Shown: one piece after another, positions 7,574 through 20,500 of the stretch
How positions within the stretch are numbered: the stretch's first letter is position 1
Layout: the number at the start of each line of letters is the position of its first letter
DNA from: JAWPMT01 sp965227935
GTDB lineage: Bacteria > Bacteroidota > Bacteroidia > Cytophagales > Cyclobacteriaceae
Direction of reading: 5' to 3'
DNA: 64,000 bases
NCBI GenBank assembly: GCA_965227935.1
Contig: CBDDGS010000019.1
Location: forward strand, 620,001 to 684,000
The notes under the pieces: model-generated
The model's input: only the letters and a program-made list of their open reading frames with translations
Database searches by the model: none
Told to the model about the DNA's origin: nothing
Made by a program: the position numbers and the translations under genes

Positions 7574-8535
7574 AAGTAGACAGGACACTGAGGGTCCTTC
7601 TTGTAGTTCCTCAGCTTGATACGATAGTTGAGTAAGATCTCGTGGCTACCGGCGGAGTAGTCGTTGAGATCGTTGGTGATCGCATCGTAAGCGTATCCCA
7701 CTCGGAAGTTCTCATTCAATATCAGCTGAGCGATGAAGGTGATATCGCCTCCCCTCCGGACGTTAAGGCCCGCATAGGCTATCTCGTCGAAGATCACGTT
7801 GGCATTGATATCAAAGGAAATGGGTGCCTGCTCTTGATACCGCACAAGTACCGAAGGGTTCAGCTTGATCTTTTCATTCAGATGGATAACACCCCCGGCG
7901 GTAGCGTAGTAGTAGCGGCTTTCTCGCGATTGGATGAAAGAGGCATCGCGAATATCCACGACCACATCTTGTACATCCGGCACATCTGTGTGCAGTTTGT
8001 TTTCCAGGAGATAGGGTACACTCACTCCCATAAACCAATCCTGATTAGCAAAGTACAACCCCACACCGAAGTTGGGGCTGAAATTTGTTTGTTGGCCAAT
8101 CAGGGCCGGATCTGCATTATCTAGCAATGTCAGTACCGAAAAGTTAGATGTTCTGCTATTGAAGCCTCCCTGAAGTCCCATGGAAAGGATGCCCAAATCT
8201 GTCCGGATCTTGTAGGCATATTGCCCGTACAATCCCACATCCTCGTGCACACCCACCTGGTCCTTCGACGCCACAAGGCCCACGCCAATTCGATTGGACA
8301 TGAGCGATGTATGCGCTGATAATACCTGGAACTTCGGAGCACCATCGATATTGACCCATTGGTCACGATGCACTGCTGTCACTGACAACAGGTTCAAGCT
8401 ACCTGCATACGCTGGGTTGATCACCGCGCCATTGAACATATAGGTAGAGGTAATAGCTCGCTGCTGCGCGGTGACCGCAGTGCTGGCCACGAGAGTGATT
8501 ATCCCGATTATAACTGTGTTCTTCCAACTATGCAT
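7570..8535 (-). CDS. PorP/SprF-family type IX secretion outer membrane protein
   Basis: From the ATG at 8535 the protein is 321 aa with a signal peptide (cleavage near Ala-Val-Thr-Ala, residue 23) and the family's opening motif, Asn-Pro-Ala-Tyr-Ala-Gly-Ser followed by Arg-Asp-Gln-Trp-Val-Asn. The rest is a beta-barrel of alternating aromatic and glycine-rich strands. PorP/SprF proteins sit in the outer membrane and help a particular T9SS cargo reach or stay on the surface; their genes are usually next to that cargo. Here the giant SprB-like gene ends only 13 bp upstream. The nominal TTG at 8547 would add four residues. The stop codon lies in the CTAG shared with the convergent gene. Confidence 0.93.
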   Translation of the reverse strand: MHSWKNTVIIGIITLVASTAVTAQQRAITSTYMFNGAVINPAYAGSLNLLSVTAVHRDQWVNIDGAPKFQVLSAHTSLMSNRIGVGLVASKDQVGVHEDVGLYGQYAYKIRTDLGILSMGLQGGFNSRTSNFSVLTLLDNADPALIGQQTNFSPNFGVGLYFANQDWFMGVSVPYLLENKLHTDVPDVQDVVVDIRDASFIQSRESRYYYATAGGVIHLNEKIKLNPSVLVRYQEQAPISFDINANVIFDEIAYAGLNVRRGGDITFIAQLILNENFRVGYAYDAITNDLNDYSAGSHEILLNYRIKLRNYKKDPQCPVYF

Positions 8536-8548
8536 TGCTGCGCTCAAT

Positions 8549-11500
8549 TTATCTAACTAATTCCAAAAAGCCTTGGATGAGGTCGCTTCCATCACCCTTA
8601 TCGATAACGTAGAAGTATGTTCCAGCTGGGAGATCCTGAGTTGCTCCCACATTGGAGGTACCGTTGAATCGCTTGGTAATGTTGTCGTAACCGTCGATTT
8701 CATAGATCCTGATACCATCTCGCGTAAATATCTGGACGTTGTTGTTCTCGAAGAAGTCCAGACAGTCGATGAGGAAGAAGTCGTTCATTCCATCATCGTT
8801 GGCCGATACACCATTGTAGATCCTGATCTCCGAGTCTATCACGAACGTAGAAGAGTAATCACACCCATTTGACGCTCGGAAATTGACTGTGTAAGCTCCA
8901 GGCGTTGCATCGATCAGTGTTTCTGCACCACGCGCTGCCAGAACAATGTCACCTGCATTATCAAAGTAAGTCACAGAGTCCACATATACGCCGAGTGTCT
9001 CGATCGCTACGAAGGCCTGACCTGAGAACTGGTTGGCAGAGCCATCCTCAGTTCTCAAACAGAGTGATCCGGTGGTGACGATTGAGAACTCAGGATCTTC
9101 GACCGAGTAAGGGATCGTCGTCGTAGTCCTGCCGGAGACACAACCCGAGGCAATGTCGATGGCCAGTACTTCGTAAGTGTCGGCATCCAGTGTCTGGATC
9201 TCATTGCCAACGAATAGCAATGAGTCAGGATTATCAGCCGCGTACCATTCGAATCTGAACCCGTCCGTGAGACCGCCTGTGTTGGCGACAGCCACACCAT
9301 TGGGGAAGAGACAGTTGGTACGACCACTTACGACGACTATTGTCGGATCAGCGATGACAGGAGTATCATCTATGATCTCAACGTTCTGCAAGGCCACACA
9401 ACCTGTATTCCTGTCGCGTGCCAGTACGGTATAGGTGCCAATGGATAGTGAATCCGCGGAAAGTCCTGTCTGGATCTGGGTACCCGTCGTATCAGCACCT
9501 TCGTACCACATGAACTCGTAAGCAGAGACGTCAGAAGCTGCCGTGTCAATTCTTGCCAGTCCGTTCGGCTGATCTTCGTAGCAGATCGTCACGTGGTTGT
9601 CAACCACGACCGTGTAGTCAGGTGGCACTGTACCGTCTTCGACTTCAACGGTAGCTCGCTCTGAGATACACGATGGGTCTTCTGTTCCTCGGGCGATCAC
9701 TGTGTAGATGCCCTGCTCCAGACCATCAGGATCAACGCCTGTGTAGTCAGGGTTGTTGATGTCCGGATTCTCGACATCACCGATGAACCAGAAGAACTCT
9801 GCGTCACGGACAAACGTACCCACCTGCTGCACCCTCACATTCACTGATCCATTTGGATTGTCGCAATTCAGGTTCGGAGCCGAAGAAGGAAGAAGGACAA
9901 ATGGAGGTCTATCGTCAGCGAGACGTACAATATCCACCGTTGTACAGCCGGTTGCATTGTTGGTAGCCACAATCGTGTAGCTGCCAGCTTCCAGGCCTTC
10001 AGCGGAAATAGTCATCTGAGCAGCGTCCACCGTAGTACTGATGGCGTTTCCGTTGCTATCTGACCATGTGATCGTATAGTCCGCAGGGTCGACCTGACTA
10101 CGTACGTCATCAACTGTCGTATAGATCGCCAACGTCATCTCCCCATCAGCCAGCGCCGGATCACACTGTCTGTTACTCAGAGCAGATACAAGCTGAATTT
10201 CTGGATAGACGATATCGTCAGCGCTCAACTGTACCTGATACACTCCTGTTGTACATCCCGTTAATGTGTCTGTACCTACAATGTAGTAGGTCATGTCAGG
10301 CAGACCCGCACTAAAGGACGTCGATGATCCGTCCTGGAAGGCCGTCGCGCCGGACAGCGGGTTGTCATCGAAGAAGGCGAACGTATACCTATCAGTCGTT
10401 GCGATAGACACGTCGGTCACCTCAATCACTCCGTTACCAGGCTCACAGTTTGTCGGATCAGTAACGGAAACCGTCAAGATCTCAGGCTCCTGTGGAGCAT
10501 TACCAAGAGTTATGGACTCAGTGTCTACACATCCTGTGTTGACATGCGTCACTTCAATTGTATATGTACCGGCCAGCAAATCAGACAGCGTATCATTCGA
10601 TGCCAGCAGGTTACTGGAGTCATCGTACCAATTGAAGGTGTAATTCGTATTGGCGTCCGTTTGTCCGTCAGCCTTAGCGACAAGGATACCTGTACCTACA
10701 GTTGCTGAGCATGTGGAGTCAGCCTGTACAACCTCAATTTCTATCTCAGGAAGTGATGGGTTGTCTACAATTGTGAATTGATACGCCGTTGATGAACATC
10801 CTGTCAAATCCCTTGTAATGACCGCGTAGTACTCACCGGCAGCAAGACCATTGAGCTCCAAGGGGCTCACAAGAGGGTCGGTGTCGGCCACAGCCACCGT
10901 GAGAGCGGCATCGCTGAACCACCCTATGGTATATTCGGCGGCCAGGGTGGCAGAATCCAATACCATACCATCCAGTGTCGCGGCCACGAGCGATCCTGAT
11001 CCACCAGGAGACACACAATCAAGATTGTTGTTGGCCTCGAAGCTGGTGATGATCGGACTGACCGGATCATTCGTGATCGTAAATGTCTGGGTCGTTTGGC
11101 AACCATTGTTCGTGCCTCCGGAAATGTTGGAGACAACCACGGTGTATTGACCGTCAGGCACTCCCGTGAGGGTAGCCTCCGTATCCACTACAGTGCCGTA
11201 GACACTGCTTACCGTCGAGCCCGTTCCGGTGCCAATATGCCACAGGAAAGTATGGTTTCCGTCAACTTCCGTCTGGCCGTCAGCCGTGATAGAAATCGCA
11301 CCGACCGTTCTCAGTCCATCGGTACATTCATCATTTGGTGTCATGCTCGTCACCGCGAGGACCGGATCCACACTGGCATCTACGATTGACACTTCGATCG
11401 AACCTGACGCACAAGTATTGGTATTGTCAGTCACTGAAACGGTGTAAGTATCCGCACCGAGGTTTGACAGCACGAGAGGATCAGCACCAGGAGTTCCACT

Positions 11501-14500
11501 GTAAACCACACCGGAAGCACCATCAAGCACATCTATCGTATAGTCTGTAATATCAGTGGACGATCCCTCGATATCAGACGCATTGATCGTTATCGAGCCA
11601 TTGGCTGCCAAACAGGTCGTAACATCCGTGACGCTGTTGTCATCAAGGCTGATGCTCGGATAGACTTGCTCGTCGAGCACCTGGAACTCAAACTCACTGC
11701 TACATCCGTTCGCATTGTCCTCGACAATTACTGTGTAAGTACCATTGTCTAGTGCGGAGATCACGACAGGATCTGCAGCACTACCAACTCCAGCGTACGG
11801 CACTGCAGGTGATAGGGTGAAGGTGTAAGCTCCACTGAAGGCACCAGCAGTCTCCACTTCGAAGGTGATGCTGCCATTCGCGGCTGCTATGTCGCAACTT
11901 GTGTTGTTCACGATAGTCGGTGTTCCCACAAGATCAGGGAAGGCCACATCTTCAAGTACTTCAACCTCGAAGGTAGCTGACGCGCACTCGTAGGTGTCGT
12001 GCGTCGCAGTCACGTAGTACGTGCCTGCAGCCAAGTTGCTAACACCTGCCGCCGCTGTAAACGTGCCTTGAGAAACCAACGATTCATTGAAATACTCTAG
12101 CGTGTAATCGGCATCAATTGCGACTGTTGTATTGGCGGTGGTTGTCGCACCAAGTCTGGTGAATGATACCTCCGACACAGTGATGGTTCCGTTATCACTA
12201 TCACATCGCGTATCGTTGGTGGCGCTTGCTATCGCAACGGTTGTCTCGGTCGGATCGTGAGAAAGCACGAACGTCGCATCCGTAGAACAACCTAGGTTAT
12301 CGTCTGCACCATCGGTGTCAGTGACACGCACCCAGTAGTTACCATCTTCAAGATCAGCAGTAGTCATTGCCGTCGCATCTCTTGGATCACTCATATCACC
12401 CAGGCTACCCTTGTACCACTGGAAGCTGTATCCTGCAGTGACTAAAGGACCACCCTCGTCTACTTGGGCTTGCAACTGACCATCGGCAGCGGCTGCACCG
12501 CTGCAGTAGGTGTTTGCTTGCAGTTCGGTGATCACTACCACTGGTGCTGTGGCATCGTCAGCGATGACAAGCTGTACTGCTGGCGACGAACAACCTGGCG
12601 CTGCTGCACTGGCACCACTGTATGTAGCAGTGAGGTAGTAAGTACCTGGTGCAAGCGCAGAGAAGCTAGTAGCAGCGTCCCCTGTTGTAGAGGCAACACT
12701 TGCTGTCAGTTCTTCATCAGAGAATATTTCGTACGTGACTTCGGCATCTGCCAATACCTGGGCGGAAGTACCATCTTCATCTGAAGTAATGGAGATGCTA
12801 TTGATAGTAATGGTGCCGTTGTCAGGCGTACAGTCAGTGACGTCAGTAGGCGTAGCTGTGATGGCTACTGCATAAGGATCATCCTCAACTTGTACAGTGA
12901 TCGACGTCGAACAACCTGTACCATCGGCAGCTGTGCCAAGAGCAGTGACGACGACGGTATAGAAACCAGCCTCGAGGTCCGTGGCAGCATTTGCACCTGC
13001 TACGGCACCGTCTGCAGGGGATCCCTCAGCGGTAGTGAATGCATTGGTGTTGTTTGTGCCCTGGAACCAGTTGAACGTATAGTTGTTCTCGTCAGTATCC
13101 GGTGCAGTTACATCGATGGTGATGGTTCCATTGCCACCAGAGCAGAAGTTGTCGTCAGTGACAGTGGCCGAGAGCACCGGCATTGTACCGTCCTGACCTA
13201 CGACTACCTGATAGTTTTGAGATACACACCCAGTAGTCTCGTCAGTGATGACGATGTTGTAAGTGTCAGGGTGCAGATCGCTGATGACTTCAGGGTCAGT
13301 ACTCAACGCAAGGGCCGCATTGTCATCAGTGTTGTCATTGATACCGGTGATAGACAATGTGTAATCTGTGATGGCCGCACCAGAACCTGAGATATCGGCA
13401 AAATCGATAGAGATAGAGCCATTATCAGGGCTGGTACAATCAGTGGCGTCATTGACGGTCACATTAGGGACATCGAGTGTGATGTCAGTGAAGTCAGAAG
13501 TCAAAGTAATTTCTGCTGAAGCTGTACAGCCAAGGTTATTGGAGGTGTTGTCTCCCACCTGTACCCAGTAGGTACCTGCGATCAGACCAGTGATAACTGA
13601 CTGCTGAGCACCATCTACTAATGTTGCTGGTGTAATAGAGATGTCTGAGTTGTTCTCGGTACCACCGTCAGCCAGAGGAGTAGAGGTATCACCGGAAGCT
13701 CCATAGTACCACTGCACATCATAGTTACCATCAAGGTCACCAGTCGCGACAGTGAGCGTCAGTGCACCATCGGCATCAAGTACACCCGCTGTAGGGTTAC
13801 AAATTGTGTTAGGTGCCGTCTGTACCAGTGTCAGCGTCGGATTGTCAGCATCGTCAGCGATGAGCAGCTGTACTGCTGGCGACGAACAACCTGGGGCCAC
13901 AATACTCGCACCGCTATAGGTAGCAGTGAGGTAGTAAGTACCCGGTGCGAGCGCAGAGAAGCTAGTGGCTATATCACCCGTAGTTGAGGACACACTTGCT
14001 GTGAGCTCTTCATCAGAGAATATTTCGTACGTGACTTCAGCATCTGCCAATGCTTCTGCAGAAGTACCATCCTCATCGGAAGTGATAGAAATGCTGTTAA
14101 CAGTTATGGTGCCGTTGTCAGGCGTACAATCCGTCACATCGGTAGGCGTAGCTGTGATGGCTACTGCATAAGGATCATCCTCAACTTGTACAGTGATCGA
14201 TGTCGAGCACCCTGTGCCATCGGCAGCAGAAGCCAACGCAGTAACGACGACGGTATAGAAACCAGCATCGAGGTCAGTGGCAGCATTTGCACCAGCCACA
14301 GCACCGTCTGCAGGGGATCCCTCAGCGGTAGTGAACGGATTGGTGTTGTTTGTACCCTGGAACCAGTTGAAGGTATAGTTGTTCTCGTCAGTATCCGGTG
14401 CAGTTACATCGATGGTAATGGTTCCATTGCCACCGTTGCAGAAGTTGTCGTCAGTGACTGTGGCCGAGAGGACCGGCATGGTACCGTCCTGACCCACGAC

Positions 14501-17500
14501 TACCTGATAGTTTTGAGATACACACCCAGTAGTCTCGTCAGTGATGACGATGTTGTAAGTGTCAGGGTGCAGATCGCTGATGACTTCAGGGTCAGTACTC
14601 AACGCAAGGGCCGCATTGTCATCGGTGTTGTCATTGATACCGGTGATAGACAATGTGTAATCTGTTATGGCCGCACCGGAACCAGAGATGTCGGCGAAAT
14701 CGATAGAGATCGAGCCGTTATCAGGGCTGGTACAATCAGTGGCGTCATTGACGGTCACATTCGGAACATCGAGTGTGATGTCAGTGAAGTCAGAAGTCAA
14801 TGTGATTTCAGCTGATACTGAGCAGCCAAGATTATTAGAGGTGTTGTCTGTCACCTGCACCCAGTAGGTACCTGCGATAAGACCAGTGATCACGGACTGC
14901 TGAGCACCATCTACCGATGTTGCCGGTGTGATGGAGATGTCGGAGTTGTTTAAGGTGCCACCGTCTGCTAATGACGTCCCAGTATTTCCTGTAGCTCCAG
15001 CGTACCACTGCACATCATAGTTGCCATCAAGGTCACCAGTTGCTACAGTGAGCGTCAGCGTACCATCGGCATCAAGGACACCCGCCGTAGGATCACAGAT
15101 CGTGTTGGCTGCCGTCTGTACCAATGTCAGCGTCGGGTTGCTGGCATCATCCTCTATGGTGAATGCTCTTTGCGAAGAGAAGCATGATGTAGCAGGATGA
15201 GAGAGCTCAATGAGGTAATCGCCAGGAGAAAGATCAGATATTGTCAGATTATCTCCTGCATCCTCTACGTCGGTATCCACTACGGTCATTCCATCAGTTT
15301 CATACACAGTGATCGTGTATTCATCCATGGCTGTCTCATCACCAGCTGACAATGACGTCGAGGTATTTGTACTGGTGTTGAACAGGTTCACCCCTGTAAG
15401 GGTCACAGTTCCATTATCCGGAGTACAGTCAGTAACGTCGGTCTCAGCAAAGCTGAAAGCGATGATCGCATCTACATTATCACTGATGGACGTAGTATAG
15501 AAGCTGACACAACCCACAGAGTTGGTATTGTCTTCGACCCGAACTGTATAAGTACCGCCGATGATATTGGAGATACTGAGGGTTGCGGGCGAGACGCCGG
15601 CTGTTGCAACATCCCCATCCGTACCATCAACAAATGCTGTTGTACTTCCGATACCACCGATGTACCACTGAATATCGTAATCCGCCGGATCACCAGCCAA
15701 CTCGACAGTGATTTGACCATTAGGATCCGTAGTACAATTGGTATTGTTCGTGTCGGCTGTGCCGTCAGATAAAGCAGGATTGGTCTTACCATCACCCACG
15801 GTGATAGAGTAGGCCGTTGCTTCACACCCACTGTCATCAAAGAGGACAATGATGTAGTCGCCATCTTCTAACTGGGTGAAGTCTGTACCTGTGGTGGTTC
15901 CATCATCCAGGTAATTGATGTCTGCAGCTTGTGTATTGTCCGTGCCATTGAATGCCAGCAGGCCGGTGCCACTCTCATAGAGATAGGCCTCCCAATCGGT
16001 GATCGGCCACTGCTGAGTGGTTGTATTACCATCCCTGTCGGTGATCTCGATATCGACATTGTTCATGTCGATGCTACCGTCAAACGGTGAATCGCAGTTC
16101 GTGTTGGCTGCCGCTGTCGGGGTGGTACCACCCAGGTCGATGCTGATATCATCAGGATTGTCGTCGACGACAAACGTGTAAGTGTTGGCACATTCATTGC
16201 CACTGACGCCATCGCCATGGTTACCTGTGATTCGAACGGTATACGAACCGCTTGGCAGTCCTGTTAGTGTCGCTCCACCATTGCTTACTACAGCAGTACC
16301 AAGGACATCGGCGGGGATCTCAAGGCTTGCGTTCACAGCAGATCCTTGATACCACGCAAAGGTGAAGTCCGAAACGTCCGTGCCTGTTGCGGTGGAGTCT
16401 GCTCCTGAGATGTCCTCCAGGATCCTGTCGATTCTTAATATATCGATGGCACCGGTGGCATCAGCATCTGCTCCACTACAGTCGTCATTGTCGTCGATGT
16501 CAACGTATACTGCGCTTGCAGCGTCGATGTAGAACTCGTCAAATCGATCTTCAACCTCAAAGGTCACGGAAGGTGATAGACAGAAAGCCTTACCTTCCTG
16601 AGCTGCCAGGATCGTGTACTCACCCGCAGTCAGTCCGCTAAAGGTATATGTGCGCTGATAGTCATTGACACCGCCGTTGAATCCGGATGAACCAACTCCC
16701 TCATCAGTAGCCACGGCTACCAGGATACCTTCTGCCACCTGAATATCTGTGGCCCGGCCGGTTGATACGGACCATAGACCATCTTTCTGTACTGCTGTGA
16801 CCTGCTCACCGCCATCCAGGAAGTTTCCTGAGGTAGTGAAATCGGTAATGTCTCCATCTTCAAATTCGAGCGTGACATCATTTCCACTGATTGCAGTCAC
16901 TTGGGCGGTTGAGGCGCCACCGCCGACCGTCACAAAATCCATCACCGCAAGTCCGCTCGCATTATCCAGGGTGACCTCGATATCCGTATCTGGGCTTGGA
17001 AGGGGATCTGTGCCTTGATACAGGAAGATCTGATAGTTATGGTGATTGTCATCGATTGCCGGATCAGCTCCATCGATCAGTGTGAGTGTCACAGAAACTT
17101 CGCCAGTCGCGCCACCTTGTCCGCCGGTCATGCCATCGGTATTGTCGCCGGCTGATATGGCCGATCCATCATAAGAATTGCAGTTGTAGCTGTGACTGGT
17201 TACCACAGGGGTGGCAAGGTCCAGGCGAGGAGCCTCGTCGAACGGCAAGAAGAATTCCATATCGCCGTCACATGTTGTGATGTTTGAATTCGTCACCTCT
17301 ACAAAATATCCACCATTGATGAAGTCCAGCACACCGTTAGTTGCGGCTTCATGATGGATGAAAGTTGAACCATCCAAAGGATCAGCAGCCGCCACAGTGA
17401 TTTCTGGGGCACCTCCATTGATGGTGACGCCATTGGCCGTAATGGTATTGCCGAAGTCATCCGTGATCGAAACGTCTACCGATGTCGTACCTGAACCATC

Positions 17501-20500
17501 ACTAATGTCAATGGTGAATGATCCGACCGCTTCACTACAGTCGCCAGGAGCCTGGGTGATCGTCTCGACAATTGTAAAGACGGCTGACGCGTCACGGTCA
17601 ATCGTGACAGGCACAGTGTCCGATACGCAGCCTGTGCTGATGTCCTCAATGACGGCGTAATAATCACCTTCTGATACGCTTGTCACCACCTCGTTGGCCA
17701 CAACTGCGCCTGTGGTTGAAATATCTGTGGTTCGGTCGTCCAACAACCACGTCCATGTGTAGTCGGTGGCCGCCCCAGCAAAACCAGAAGCAGTCAGGAC
17801 ACCATTGCCAGGATTACAAACGTCCGGCTCTGTGGTCACGGCTATTGTGAATGAAGGCTCTGTGGGTACATCTGATCCGACCACAAAAGCCTGATCCAAT
17901 GAACAGCCTGTTGCAGCGATGGTTACGCGCACACTGTACGTTCCGATATCCAGGTTGGACAGCACATCATCAGTCTGACCACTTAGCAGTGTGCCAGCAC
18001 CGATGGTGCTTACCCCGCCTGAGTACCACTGAATGCTATACGCAGCACCGGGATCAGCGAACCCGTCCACATCAATATCAATTTCGCCATTGTCGATGGT
18101 ATCATCGCAACGCTCTACGTTCGTCACTGTCGAAGCCGTGATGGCTGGGATCGTCAGATTATTGGCAATCGTGAAAGGTAAACTTGCCGAGGAACAGTTA
18201 GTGGCCTTGTCTACTACAATCACATAATATGAACCAGCACCCAGGTCCGCGTTGGTCTCACCTCCGGCAATAGCGCCATCGGTGGTTTCGAAGTTCGTAC
18301 CACCCGAGGTATACCATTCGAAATTGTAATCGTCCGGGAAGGTGCCAAGGCCGTCAGTAGTTGCTGAAGTGACGGTGTAGCTACCGTCATAGTTGGCGGC
18401 AATACAGCCAGTGTTATCCTGGTCTTTGCTTCCCGCGGCAACCACGACAGCTGCATCGTTCAAGATGGTGATCTCTTGTCGGTACACACAACCTGTTCCT
18501 GCTCCTCCATCGGCGTCGGTGATCTCCACATAATACGTTCCTCCTGCCAGACCGGTAACGGTTGCTGCAGTGGGATCACTAGGGATAGAGCCATTGCCAG
18601 GATTGGCAGCTTCTACTAGTGCAACACCCGCACCGGAGGCAATGGTGCCGTAGTACCACTGATAGTTCACAGCTCCACCTGTCCAAACAAAGGTGCTTGT
18701 AACACTTCCATCGGGAATACCAGAACAGACTGGATTGTCTGTACCACTTACCGTATTGGTAGTGGGCACTGGGCGAGCGTCGTCAATGTCAAATTGATAA
18801 AGCGCTGAAATACAGCTCAGATCGTTTGTGATCCTGATATAGTAAGTCCCAGGAACCAGGGCATCGGCGCCAGGGAAGGTGTTCGTACCACCATCGGCAT
18901 TGATGTTGAAAGCTTTCAGTACTGTTGACTGATCAGACTGTAATACATCGAAGGCATATCCTGCTGTCTCCAGCGCCTCAAAGCCTGCTGCCGTGTTGGT
19001 GGTGGCACCATTGATGGTGATCTCTGTTATTTCAATCTCCCCATCTTGTGGTGTACACTGATCGGAGTCTGTTGGATTCGCTGTGACCACGACGATATCG
19101 GCTGGATCATCGATAATGATTTGATCTGCGTCAGTAAAGCACGTGCTGGACGGATCTGTGTTGTCAGTTACTCTCACCCAGAACGTCTCACCAGCAGTGT
19201 TGGCAGGAAGATCCTCCAACAGGTTGCCAGTGAATCCACCGTTGTCGGAAATGCTGACATTGAAGCCATTGTAGGTGTCGTTGTCATTGAGCTGTGTGGA
19301 TGAACCAGCGTCTCCTACGTCAGCAGTAGCACTCACATACCACGTGAAAGAGTAGTCCGCTTCATTCTCTCCGGCACCCAGGGTCACATCGGCGAGGATG
19401 GAGCCATTCACCGTTGCTCCTGAGCAATCGGTGTTGTCTGTTGGCGTCAATCCAACGGTCGGAGTCGCAGACTCGTCGTCGATGGTGAAGCTGATAGGAT
19501 CAGAGGCACAATTGGAAGTCGTTCTGGTGATGACAACCGTGTAGTCGCCAGGCGTCAGATTACTAGCAGTGCCACCCACGCTGGCGACGGGGCTTCCTCC
19601 ATTATCGAAGAACTGGTAAGTGTAATCACCCACCGCAGCGACATTGGCGCCGTCTTCGTGGACTTCAGTGATCTCGAAAGAGCCATTATCCAGGCTGGCG
19701 CAGTTAGATGCACCCGTATTGGTAGAAGCATTGATGGTAATGGTCGCGGGATCCACAGTCACAGTAGTAGTAGCTACTGCTGTACATCCGTCGCCAGTAC
19801 CGGCATCGTCAGTTACAAGGACCGTGTAGTCACCAGCTTCCACTCCAGTGAGTAGATTCGCGGTAGCCCCACCAATGAGGTTGGCAGGATTCACCGTTGT
19901 GCCCGTGTACCACTGATAGGTGTAGGCACCGCCATCGTCATTCGTGATGAGCACTGTAGCCGAACCATCGGGGCCTGTACCTCCAGCACAAACAGATGAA
20001 GGAGAGGCCTCACTGGCAGACAGGGTCGGGTTGACGCTGTCGTCGTCGATTTCGAATTGCTGCAGGGCAGATACGCAGCCCAGGTCACTCGTAATCCGGA
20101 TGTAATAAGTACCAGGGCTCAATGCATCGGCGCCAGGGAAGGTGTTGGTACCACCATCAGCGCTGATGTTGAATGCTTTCAGGACCGTTGATGCATCAGA
20201 CTGCAATACATCGAAGGTATATCCAGCCGTTTCCAGTGCCTCGAAGCCTGCTGCAGAGTTTGTTGGCGCACCATTGATGGTGATGGCAGTCACCTCTACA
20301 GTACCATTGTGCGGTGTGCACTGATCTGATTCTGTGTCACCAAAGAAAGTGACAACGATATCGGCAGGATCATCCTCAATGATGGCATCGACATCCGTGT
20401 AACAAGTGCTGGATGGATCTGTATTGTCTGTGACTCTTACCCAGAAGGTCTCACCAGCGATGTTGGCAGGAAGATCCTCCAACAGGTTGCCAGTGAATCC

